Translations under genes and position numbers: made by a program
Assembly (NCBI GenBank): GCA_937949585.1
Contig: CALEDW010000292.1
Location: 1 to 7,553 of the forward strand
From: an uncultured Acidimicrobiia bacterium
GTDB lineage: Bacteria; Actinomycetota; Acidimicrobiia; IMCC26256; CALEDW01
Reading direction: 5' to 3'
DNA length: 7,553 nucleotides
Shown here: positions 1-5,792 of the stretch, piece by piece
Layout: every line of letters starts with the position of its first letter
Position numbering within the stretch: the first letter of the stretch is position 1
The notes under the pieces: model-generated
What the model was told of the DNA's origin: nothing
Databases searched by the model: none
What the model saw: the letters and a program-made list of their open reading frames with translations, nothing else

Positions 1-519
1 CACGGCGTCGCGGGTGGCGCCGTCGGCCTGGGTGCCGCCGGTGGCGACCGAGACGCGGGTGGTGGTGCCGGTGAGCAGGTCGTGGACGAAGGCGTCGGCG
101 TGACCGTTGGTGTCGCCGGGGACGAGGTTGGTGGCCTCGGAGACGAACGCGACGCGCCGCCCGTCGTCGGAGATCGACGGTCGTCGGCTCGGTCCGTCGG
201 CCTCGGTGCCGTCGCCGGCGACGCTCACCCGTCGGACCGTGAACGCCGGGGTGTCGGTGCGGTCACGGACGAAGACGTCGCTCACCCCGTTCGTGTCACC
301 GGCGACGACGTCGGCCGCCTCGGAGGCGAACGCCAGGTACGAGCCGTTGGCGGCCAGCGCCGGGAACCCGCTGTTGCCGGCCACCTCGCCGAAGGTCTCG
401 TCGAGGCTTTCCCGGGTGGTGCAGCCTGCGATCACGAGCACGAAGGCCGACGCGCAGGCCACCCATGCGACACCCCACCTCCGACGGGTCCCGGGGTCCG
501 TGCACCGTCCCACCCGCAT
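1..519 (-). CDS. Putative lipoprotein with TolB/PD40-like beta-propeller repeats (partial, C-terminus off the left edge)
   Basis: Reading leftward from ATG at 519-517, the frame stays open for 173 codons to the window edge, so the 3' end is missing. The start is supported by a strong AAGGAGG (530-524) four bases upstream. The N-terminus has Arg residues (11-14), a hydrophobic stretch (about 17-31) and a lipobox I-A-G-C with Cys33, so export and lipid anchoring are predicted. From about residue 50 there are repeated units: an Ala-Phe strand (LAFASEA, then VAFVSEA), then GDTNGVSDVFVRD (74-86) or GDTNGHADAFVHD (135-147), then a VRRVSV/TTRVSV strand, Gly-rich turn and ADG. This is the pattern of PD40/TolB-type propeller blades, and S-I-S-D-D-G (115-120) is typical of them. 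The D-T-N-G-x-x-D loops could bind calcium (inference). No enzymatic residues are visible. The substrate or partner is unknown. It may be a surface protein unrelated to sugar synthesis, as a 140-bp gap separates it from the glycosyltransferase operon. Confidence 0.8.
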   Translation of the reverse strand, partial: MRVGRCTDPGTRRRWGVAWVACASAFVLVIAGCTTRESLDETFGEVAGNSGFPALAANGSYLAFASEAADVVAGDTNGVSDVFVRDRTDTPAFTVRRVSVAGDGTEADGPSRRPSISDDGRRVAFVSEATNLVPGDTNGHADAFVHDLLTGTTTRVSVATGGTQADGATRDAV

Positions 520-551
520 CGCGCCTCCTTCGCTGCCTCCGGTGCCTCCGG
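520..551 (-). promoter_or_regulatory. Lipoprotein 5' leader with three GGAGG (Shine-Dalgarno-like) motifs
   Basis: On the minus strand GGAGG occurs at 549-545, 540-536 and 528-524. Only the last, as AAGGAGG, is correctly spaced (4 nt) from the ATG at 519. The two upstream copies lie in a 9-bp direct repeat, TGCCTCCGG on the plus strand at 534-542 and 543-551. The proximal copy fixes the start codon. The others may be chance repeats or ribosome standby sites. Confidence 0.55.
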
Positions 552-610
552 TGCCGGTCCGCGCCGCACCACCCGGCCACCTGCCCTGTTGACCCCTCGA
601 GTTTACGTTC

Positions 611-623
611 CCACGCAGCGTGG
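611..623. repeat. 13-bp palindrome upstream of the lipoprotein gene
   Basis: CCACGC-A-GCGTGG is a perfect 6+1+6 palindrome about 90 bp upstream of the lipoprotein ATG and about 40 bp past the end of the GT4 gene. It could be a dimeric regulator site. In RNA it would form a 5-bp stem with a 3-nt loop. No regulator family is recognised. Confidence 0.4.
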
Positions 624-642
624 TGGTACGGGTCGAAGGTCC

Positions 643-659
643 CCGCCCCGGACGGGCGG
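643..659 (-). terminator. Possible stem-loop just after the GT4 stop codon
   Basis: Directly after the TAA stop (662-660) the minus strand reads CCGCCC, a 5-nt loop (GTCCG) and GGGCGG, a perfect 6-bp all-GC stem. There is no following T-tract, so it is not a classical intrinsic terminator. In high-GC actinobacteria such hairpins may still act as terminators or mRNA ends. Its place at the end of the two-gene operon is the main support. Confidence 0.3.
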
Positions 660-1841
660 TTACGTCGACAGGCGCCGGAAGACCTCGACGTAGCCGGGCG
701 CCTGGTGCGCCCATGCGAGCACCTCCTCGACCCTCCTCCGCCCGGCGGCGCCCATGGCCCGGCGGCGGGGCTCGTCGTCGAGCAACTCCAGCACCGCCTT
801 GGCGTAGGCGTCGACGTCGTTGGGTGGCACGTAGGAGGCGGCCTCCCCGGCCGAGACCCGCGTCTCGGGGAGGTCGAAGGCCACGACCGGCAACCGGAAC
901 GCCATGTACTCCATCGTCTTGTTCATCGTCGACACGTCGTTCAACGGGTTGCTCGGATCGGGGCTCAGCCCGACATCGGCGCTGGAGAGCACGGAGAACA
1001 CCGTGTCGTCGGGCACCCGGCCGGTGAAGGTGACGTGCGCCCCCAGGCCGAGCCGTGCTGCCAAGGCCTGCAGCTCGTCGAAGCAGTCGCCCCCACCGAT
1101 CAGCACCAGGTGCACGTCGTCGCGCCCGTGGTGGTGCACGATCCGGTCCATGGCCTCGAGCGCCAGGTCGACGCCGTCCTGGGGCCCCATGACCCCCAGG
1201 TACACCAGCAGGTGGGCGCGGCCGTGCCGCCACGCCGGATCCGGCCGGACCGGCCGGAGCCGCTCCGGGTCGGGTCCGGTGCGCACGACCGTGACCCGTT
1301 CGGCAGGGACGCGGCCTCGTTCCCGGGCGACGTGCCGGTACGACTCGTTCGTGACGATCACGTGGTCGGCGGTCCGGTACGTGGCCCGCTCCAGGAGGCG
1401 CAGCGCCCGCTCGAGCCACGGCGAACCGTCCGGGAAGCGGGAGCGGTACACCTCGGGACACAGGTCGTGTTGATCGAACACGAAGCGCTTGCCGGCCGGC
1501 TTCCAGAGCGCGCCGAGCAGGAAGTAGGTGTCCGGGGGGTTGCAGGCCTGGAGCACGTCGAAGCCCTCGGACCGGGCGCAGCGCAGGCTCAGCCAGGCGG
1601 TCAGGACCCAGCACCAGGCGAACTCCAGCGCGAACCCCAGCGGTCCCCGCGCCGGGGGGGCGGGACGGTACCGGCGGATGCGGACCCCCTCGAGCGTCTC
1701 ATCGGCCGCCTCGTTCGGCCCGCGGGGACAGATCACCGAGACGCCGAACCCGGCGTCGCGCAGCGCCCGGCACTCCATCCAGACCCGCCGGTCCATGGGC
1801 ACCGACAGGTTCTGCACCACGATGAGCACCCGTCGGCTCAC
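660..1841 (-). CDS. Glycosyltransferase family 4 protein
   Basis: Predicted retaining GT-B glycosyltransferase, 393 aa, that would add a sugar from a nucleotide donor to a lipid-linked or growing glycan at the cytoplasmic membrane face. The N-terminal Rossmann half opens with VLIVVQNLSVPMDRRVWMEC (5-24), with FDQHDLCPE at 122-130. The C-terminal donor half has YLGVMGPQDGVDLAL (214-228), HVTFTGRVP (269-277) and NPLNDVSTMNKTMEYMAF (298-315), ending in PVVAFDLPETRVSAG. This NPLND-STMNK-MEYMA signature is a common GT4 subgroup of surface-polysaccharide clusters. Glu311 fits the second Glu of EX7E, but the first position is Val303, with Asp302 beside it. The GTG start at 1841 is chosen because it overlaps the upstream gene's TGA as GTGA, has AAGGGA upstream and begins exactly at the family's first beta strand. 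A longer in-frame start at 2126 would add 95 Arg/Pro-rich residues inside the dehydrogenase gene. The donor sugar is unknown; the product of the coupled dehydrogenase is a candidate. Confidence 0.92.
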   Translation of the reverse strand: MSRRVLIVVQNLSVPMDRRVWMECRALRDAGFGVSVICPRGPNEAADETLEGVRIRRYRPAPPARGPLGFALEFAWCWVLTAWLSLRCARSEGFDVLQACNPPDTYFLLGALWKPAGKRFVFDQHDLCPEVYRSRFPDGSPWLERALRLLERATYRTADHVIVTNESYRHVARERGRVPAERVTVVRTGPDPERLRPVRPDPAWRHGRAHLLVYLGVMGPQDGVDLALEAMDRIVHHHGRDDVHLVLIGGGDCFDELQALAARLGLGAHVTFTGRVPDDTVFSVLSSADVGLSPDPSNPLNDVSTMNKTMEYMAFRLPVVAFDLPETRVSAGEAASYVPPNDVDAYAKAVLELLDDEPRRRAMGAAGRRRVEEVLAWAHQAPGYVEVFRRLST

Positions 1842-3157
1842 CAGGCGATCCCTTCGTAGCCCGGCAGTCGCTCCACTGCGGGGCCGAGCCGCCCGCACAG
1901 GTCCAGGATCCGGGGCGGCGGGGCGGCGAGGAGCGCGGGGACGCCGCCCACCCCGGGGTCGGCCACGACGGCCACCTCGGCGTCGGCCAGGGCCGAGGCC
2001 GGGTCGGGCTGCAAAAGGTCGCGCAGGTGGGGCAGGTGTTCGGTGACGTAGCGGAGGTTGGTGCCGAAGAGCCGGTCGGGGTGCACGACCGGGTCGTAGA
2101 TCCGCAGCCGGATCCCCTTTCCGCACAGGGCCTCCGCCAGCTCGACGTACGGGCTCTCCCGCAGGTCGTCGGTCTCGGGCTTGAAGCTCAGCCCGAGCAG
2201 CGCCCCGCGGCGGACGCCGAGGTCGAGCACCCGGCGGGTGACGGTGCGGACCAGGGCCTCGTTGCTCGGGAGCACCGAGGCGAGCATCGGCAGCTCGACC
2301 TCGGCGCGGCGGGCGACGGCGAGCAACGCCCGCAGGTCCTTGGGGAGACAGGAGCCGCCGAAGGCGAAACCGGGGCGCAGGTAGGCCGGGGAGAGGTTGA
2401 GCCGATCGTCCTCGCAGAACAGTCGCATCACCTCCCGGGCGTCGACCCCGAGCGTCCCGAGGAGCCGACCGAGCTCGTTGGCGAAGGTGATCTTCACGGC
2501 GTGGAAGGCGTTGCAGGCGTACTTGAGGGCTTCCGCCGCGGCGACGGTGGTGCGGTGGAAGGGCGCCGCGATGGGGGCGAACAGCTCGGCGAGCAACGCG
2601 GCGGTCCGGTCGTCACGTACCCCGACCACGGTGAACGGCGGATCCAGGAAATCGGCGACGCCGGATCCCTCGCGTAGGAACTCCGGACAGTGGGCCAGGC
2701 CGATCTCCTCGTCGACGCGCAGGCCGCTCGCCTCGGCCAGCCGGGCCCGGACGGGTCCGTCCACCGTCCCGGGCGGTACGGTGGAACGAACCACCACGGC
2801 ACGGAAGCGAGATGGACCATGGGTGCTGCACGCGGCGGCGACCTCTGCGATCACCTGGTCGAGATGGGACAGGTCGGTGTTCCCGGTCGGACCCGACGGG
2901 GTTCCGACGCAGACGAGGATCACCTCGGCCCATCCCGGCACGCCGCTCAGCGACTCCTGGGCCCGCAGCCGTCCCAGCCCGGTCGTGCGGACGATCCGTT
3001 CCTCCAGACCCGCCTCGACGATCGGCGAACGCCCCGCGTTGATGAGGCCGACCTTGTGCCGGTCGATGTCGATGCCTACGACCTCGTGCCCGAGATCGGC
3101 CAGGCACGTCGCGGTGACGGCCCCGACGTAACCCAAGCCCACGACGCCGACTCTCAT
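1838..3157 (-). CDS. Nucleotide-sugar dehydrogenase, GDP-mannose 6-dehydrogenase (AlgD)-like
   Basis: NAD-dependent four-electron oxidation of a sugar nucleotide C6 alcohol to the carboxylate, cytosolic. The full 439-aa length fits the family. In order: N-terminal Rossmann GLGYVGAV (7-14) with Asp30 as the acidic residue of the NAD site; INAGRSPIVEAGLE (39-52); VVVRSTVPPGTV (121-132); CPEFLREG (157-164); central helical domain with LKYACN (211-216) and ITFANE (223-228); LNLSPAYLRPGFAFGGSCLP (253-272) with catalytic Cys270; C-terminal domain with GLSFKPETDDLRESPYVELA (322-341). Compared from memory with Pseudomonas AlgD (436 aa), the shared PGFAFGGSCLPKD, REVM-LF/IC-D-LNLS and terminal EGI-W features favour GDP-mannose over UDP-glucose, whose enzymes usually read GFGGSCFPKD. 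UDP-glucose remains possible. The ATG at 3157 starts directly on the first beta strand, with only a weak GGTGA upstream. Its TGA overlaps the GT4 GTG. Transcription probably starts in the divergent region 3158-3374. Confidence 0.93.
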   Translation of the reverse strand: MRVGVVGLGYVGAVTATCLADLGHEVVGIDIDRHKVGLINAGRSPIVEAGLEERIVRTTGLGRLRAQESLSGVPGWAEVILVCVGTPSGPTGNTDLSHLDQVIAEVAAACSTHGPSRFRAVVVRSTVPPGTVDGPVRARLAEASGLRVDEEIGLAHCPEFLREGSGVADFLDPPFTVVGVRDDRTAALLAELFAPIAAPFHRTTVAAAEALKYACNAFHAVKITFANELGRLLGTLGVDAREVMRLFCEDDRLNLSPAYLRPGFAFGGSCLPKDLRALLAVARRAEVELPMLASVLPSNEALVRTVTRRVLDLGVRRGALLGLSFKPETDDLRESPYVELAEALCGKGIRLRIYDPVVHPDRLFGTNLRYVTEHLPHLRDLLQPDPASALADAEVAVVADPGVGGVPALLAAPPPRILDLCGRLGPAVERLPGYEGIAW

Positions 3158-3160
3158 CGT

Positions 3161-3309
3161 GTCACCGGCGGGGCTGCGGAGGGTCGGGTGTGCCGCGGCC
3201 GGCTTCGAGTCGGGTTGCCACGGCTCCTCCTGCCCGGTTCAGGAACGGGTACTGGACGCTTATCGTACCCGTTCGTGCGGAACGCGCGATCCCGACCACG
3301 GCCGGTGAC
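3161..3309. repeat. 9-bp mirrored leader motif GCCGGTGAC bordering the divergent region
   Basis: GTCACCGGC at 3161-3169 and GCCGGTGAC at 3301-3309 are perfect reverse complements 131 bp apart, so each divergent transcript carries GCCGGTGAC in its leader. Both copies are followed within a few bases by TGAGAG (3156-3151 on minus; 3311-3316 on plus). On the minus side this runs into the dehydrogenase ATG. On the plus side it gives a GTG at 3310. It may be a small inverted duplication of a translation start region or coincidence in GC-rich DNA. Confidence 0.4.
3243..3274. repeat. Perfect 10-bp inverted repeat (candidate operator) in the divergent region
   Basis: GAACGGGTAC (3243-3252) and GTACCCGTTC (3265-3274) are exact reverse complements around a 12-bp spacer (3253-3264). 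The centre (about 3258.5) lies near the middle of the gap, 85 bp from the dehydrogenase start and 100 bp from the GT4 start. A third GAACG at 3279-3283 forms a second small inverted repeat with CGTTC (3270-3274). Dimeric regulator binding controlling both genes is inferred; an RNA hairpin is the alternative. Confidence 0.5.
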
Positions 3310-3378
3310 GTGAGAGGCCTGCGATCGGCAGCCCGATCCGCTCCTGGTGGGAGGAGTTGCGCGAAGGGGGCCGGGTGA
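3310..3378 (+). CDS. Possible short leader ORF (22 aa) overlapping the GT4 start
   Basis: From GTG 3310 a 22-codon frame runs to TGA at 3376-3378, which overlaps the GTG start of the downstream glycosyltransferase (3375-3377) as GTGA. This is the same junction type seen between the real genes in this window. Its start is preceded by GCCGGTGAC, the sequence that also precedes the dehydrogenase ATG. The peptide is Arg/Ala/Gly-rich with one Cys, has no recognised motif and resembles nothing I know. The frame stays open further upstream, to a GTG at 3190 (62 aa), so chance openness at high GC is a serious alternative. If translated, the likely role is coupling or control of GT4 translation rather than a functional peptide. 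Confidence 0.2.
   Translation: MRGLRSAARSAPGGRSCAKGAG
3362..3369 (+). promoter_or_regulatory. Ribosome binding site deciding the GT4 start
   Basis: GAAGGGGG lies 5 nt upstream of GTG 3375, which gives a protein starting on the first beta strand (VKVWYSFPHP). The competing in-frame TTG at 3357 directly abuts GGAGGAG (3350-3356) with no spacer, so it is the poorer start. Confidence 0.5.
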
Positions 3379-4568
3379 AGGTCTGGTACAGCTTCCCGCA
3401 TCCCATCGGGGGGCCCGGGATCGCCACGGTGGCCTGGCATCAGGTCGAGGCACTCGCCCGACGAGGGATCGGTGTCGTGCTGTTCGTCCCGTCGGTCGTC
3501 CGACCCCTGCCGCCCGGGGTCGAGGTCCGCCGCACCATGGCGGCGACCCGGCGGTGGGTGACCCGGCGCGGCCTCGTCGGCGAGCGGGTCTGGGCCTGGC
3601 ACGACCGGTGGGTCGCGGAGGCGCTCGAGGCGACCCCGCACCCGCCGGACATCGTGCACACCTGGCCCGCAGCCTGCCTCCGCACCCTCCGGGCGTGCCG
3701 GACCCGGGGGCTCCTCGGCGTGCGGGAGGCCCCGAGCGCGCACACCGCCGACGGGTTCATGGAGGCCACCCGGGAGCAGGAGCGCACCGGTGTGCGCCTC
3801 CCCCGGAAGCATCCTTTCCGCGCCGACGCCGTGCGCCTCGCCCGGGAGGAGGCCGAGTTCGCCGCCGCGGACGCCCTGCTCGTGCCGTCCGAGTCGGCGG
3901 CGACGACCTACCGGGACCGTGGCGTGGATCCCGGGCGGGTGGTGGTCCACCGGTACGGGTTCGATCCGGGGCGCTTCCAGCCCGACCCGGGATGGCAACC
4001 CCCACGACCGGGGCAGCTGCGCGCCCTGTACGTGGGGCGGATCGACCCGGCGAAAGGGGTCCATTACGCGCTCGAGGCCTGGGAACGCAGCGGCCTGGGC
4101 CCGCGCGGTGGGCGGTTCACGCTCGTGGGGGCGATGCTGCCCAAGATGGCGGTCGCGTACCGGCACCGGTTCGGAGCGCCCGGCGTGACGACCCGGCCGT
4201 TCACCGCGGACGTGGCCGCGTACATGCGGGCCGCGGACGTGCTCGTCCTCGCCTCGGTGACCGAGGGATCGGCGTTGGTCACCTACGAGGCGCAAGGGTG
4301 CGGCTGCGTCCTGCTGGTGTCCGAGGTCAGTGGTGCCGACTGTCGGCCCGGTGTCGACGCGCTGGTGCACCCGGTGCGCGACGTCGAGGCGCTGGCCGGC
4401 CATCTGGTCGAGCTCGCTGCGGACCCGGGACGTCTGGTGTCGATGCGCCGGCGTGTCCTGGAACGTGCCGACCGGCTCACCTGGCAGGCGGCCGGCGACG
4501 CCCTCGTGGCGGCGTACCGGCAGGTGCTGCGGGGGGAGCGGGATCGGACGTCGGTCGGCGAGGCCTGA
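3375..4568 (+). CDS. Glycosyltransferase family 4 protein
   Basis: Predicted GT-B retaining glycosyltransferase, 397 aa from GTG 3375. The N-terminal half has YSFPHPIGGPGIATVAWHQV (5-24), a glycine-rich acceptor-side loop, then DIVHTWPA (92-99). The donor half begins at RALYVGRIDPAKGVHYALEA (216-235), where Arg222 and Lys227 match the phosphate-binding Arg/Lys of GT4 enzymes. The EX7E motif is canonical: Glu297 and Glu305 in TEGSALVTYEA (296-306). LLVPSE (168-173) and VHRYGFDPGRF (191-201) are the usual inter-domain landmarks. No signal peptide or membrane segment is seen, so it should act on the cytoplasmic side. It is transcribed alone, divergently from the dehydrogenase/GT4 operon and toward the amidohydrolase, with only 23 bp between the stop codons. 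The two GT4 proteins of this window differ clearly in sequence, so they probably add different sugars. Donor and acceptor cannot be read from the sequence. A TTG at 3357 is a possible alternative start (6 residues longer). Confidence 0.9.
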   Translation: MKVWYSFPHPIGGPGIATVAWHQVEALARRGIGVVLFVPSVVRPLPPGVEVRRTMAATRRWVTRRGLVGERVWAWHDRWVAEALEATPHPPDIVHTWPAACLRTLRACRTRGLLGVREAPSAHTADGFMEATREQERTGVRLPRKHPFRADAVRLAREEAEFAAADALLVPSESAATTYRDRGVDPGRVVVHRYGFDPGRFQPDPGWQPPRPGQLRALYVGRIDPAKGVHYALEAWERSGLGPRGGRFTLVGAMLPKMAVAYRHRFGAPGVTTRPFTADVAAYMRAADVLVLASVTEGSALVTYEAQGCGCVLLVSEVSGADCRPGVDALVHPVRDVEALAGHLVELAADPGRLVSMRRRVLERADRLTWQAAGDALVAAYRQVLRGERDRTSVGEA

Positions 4569-4591
4569 GGCACCGGCGGCGACCCGTCCGT

Positions 4592-5710
4592 TCAGGTGCG
4601 CAAGGCGGTGATCGTGTCCCGCGCGTTGCCGGCGTACAGGCGTTGCAGGACCACCGGGGGGAGATCGAGCCCGCTGATGCGCCAGCGACCGTGTGGCGGG
4701 ACCTCGGCGGTCGAGTAGTCGAAGTGCTCGTCGGCGGTCTCGAGGAACCGGAACCAGATCCGGTACTCGTCGGCGCGGGGCGGGAAGATGTCGGTTCCGA
4801 AGAGCACCCGGTCGGGGTGATCCAGGATGAGCGAGGCGGCGGCCCGGGGCTGACGGCCGAGCTCGGCGATCCTCGCTGCGGTGTCGACCCGGAGGTTCGG
4901 ATACGTGTCCAGCATCCGTCGGACCCACCCCAGGTTCTCGGCCGTCCCCAGGTGGGCGGCGATGAAGGTGGTGGTGGGATGGGCGGCGACGGCGGCCTCG
5001 AAGGCGTCGAGCAGGGCGGCGAGCGCCGGCACGCCGCGCCGGTGGAGCCGGAGGTTGGGATGGGCGAGGAGCTCCTCGAGCCGCTCGTTGTGGCGGTCCG
5101 GCGGCTCGAAGAACGCCGCCGGGTCCCCGACGTGCACGAGCACGGGGACGCCGAGGTCCCCGGCGGTGGCCCACAGCTCCCCGAGCTCGGGATCGTCGTG
5201 ACGAAGGAGGCGACCGTGGGGGTCCCGCACCCGTAGCCCCAGGTCCTTCCAGATCTTCAGGCCTGCGGCACCGGCGCCGATCGAGTCGCGCAGCGATCGG
5301 GCCAACCGGCCGCCGAACCCCGGCTCGGAGGTCTCCCGCCAGTCCACGTGGCAGAACGTGGCGAACCGCCCCGGGTGGGCGTGGTCGTACCGCCTGAGGT
5401 TGTCGCGCAGCTCGTCGGCCCACCGACCGTCGAGGTTCACCATCGCCTGCAGCCCCAGGGCGTCCATGACGTCGATGAGCGCGGCGACGTCGGGCACCAT
5501 CCAGGTGCCGTCGCCGGTGAGCCATCGTCCGAGGTGGTTGTGCGCGTCGACGGCGGGGTGCGCGGCCCGGGCCCGGGGGTGCGCGGTCGTGACGAGCATC
5601 GAGCGGGGTGCGTAGGTGTGCAACCGTGGCAGTGAGGTCCGGGCACGTCGCCAGGTCCGCACCCCCGTGCGCAACGGTCCCAGCGTGCGCAGGCGCCGGC
5701 GCAGGCTCAT
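4592..5710 (-). CDS. Amidohydrolase family (Amidohydrolase_2-type) metal-dependent hydrolase
   Basis: TIM-barrel metallohydrolase, 372 aa from ATG 5710. The metal-site landmarks are present in order: VDAHNHLG (54-61; His57 and His59), LKIWKDLG (151-158; Lys152), VLVHVGDP (190-197; His193), FIAAHLGT (249-256; His253) and VLFGTDIFP (302-310; Asp307), with the C-terminal YAGNARDTI (359-367) typical of the superfamily. The family hydrolyses or decarboxylates varied small molecules; the substrate here is unknown. It lies 82 bp after the GT2 gene on the same strand, so co-transcription is likely, and a link to glycan precursors or modification is inferred from position only. The first 50 residues are Arg-rich (MSLRRRLRTLGPLR) and precede the catalytic domain. 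The start is uncertain: ATG 5710 lacks a good ribosome site; ATG 5599 would start 16 residues before VDAHNH; a GTG at 5815 would overlap the GT2 gene and adds only low-complexity sequence. Confidence 0.87.
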   Translation of the reverse strand: MSLRRRLRTLGPLRTGVRTWRRARTSLPRLHTYAPRSMLVTTAHPRARAAHPAVDAHNHLGRWLTGDGTWMVPDVAALIDVMDALGLQAMVNLDGRWADELRDNLRRYDHAHPGRFATFCHVDWRETSEPGFGGRLARSLRDSIGAGAAGLKIWKDLGLRVRDPHGRLLRHDDPELGELWATAGDLGVPVLVHVGDPAAFFEPPDRHNERLEELLAHPNLRLHRRGVPALAALLDAFEAAVAAHPTTTFIAAHLGTAENLGWVRRMLDTYPNLRVDTAARIAELGRQPRAAASLILDHPDRVLFGTDIFPPRADEYRIWFRFLETADEHFDYSTAEVPPHGRWRISGLDLPPVVLQRLYAGNARDTITALRT

Positions 5711-5792
5711 CGGTGGGCGGGACCGGGTCGGGCCCCGGTGGGTCCGGGCCGGGGACGCAGACCCGCGGCGGGCCCGGGCGGTGGGACCGGCG

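Larger units (their letters stand above)
3158..3374. promoter_or_regulatory. Divergent intergenic control region between the dehydrogenase and the plus-strand GT4
   Basis: This is the 217-bp gap between divergent start codons, so promoters for both directions are expected here. The least GC-rich spot, CTTATCGTA (3259-3267), sits inside the 3243-3274 inverted repeat and offers -10-like hexamers in both directions: TATCGT (3261-3266, plus) and TACGAT (3267-3262, minus). No convincing -35 hexamer accompanies either, so exact promoters are not assigned. Confidence 0.5.

Noticed and set aside
589..617. Plus-strand promoter suggested by TTGACC at 589-594
   Set aside because: No -10-like hexamer at a suitable distance, and the transcript would only be antisense to the GT4 gene.
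465..1859. 464-codon plus-strand open frame opposite the GT4 and dehydrogenase genes
   Set aside because: It is rich in His/Arg/Pro/Gly with no domain motif and lies antisense to genes with clear family signatures; long antisense frames are expected at this GC content.
660..2126. Extended 488-aa version of the GT4 protein starting at 2126
   Set aside because: The extra 95 residues are Arg/Pro-rich and lie inside the dehydrogenase gene; GTG 1841 with the GTGA overlap fits the family N-terminus.
2494..3107. Additional minus-strand frames within the dehydrogenase gene (108 and 164 codons)
   Set aside because: They are Arg/Pro/Ser-rich shadows of a gene whose true frame is certain.
4541..4591. 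Terminator between the convergent GT4 and amidohydrolase stops
   Set aside because: Only short or widely spaced complementary pieces (CGGACG with CGTCCG; GCC-TGA-GGC) and no T-tract were found, too weak to call in GC-rich sequence.
3347..5236. 629-codon plus-strand open frame covering the GT4 gene in another frame and running into the amidohydrolase
   Set aside because: It is a Gly/Arg/Ala-rich shadow frame; the GT4 frame holds the EX7E and donor-site motifs.
3162..5525. 787-codon minus-strand open frame opposite the plus-strand GT4 and across the amidohydrolase
   Set aside because: Its sequence is low-complexity Arg/Pro/Gly without motifs, while GT4 and amidohydrolase motifs are present in the competing frames.
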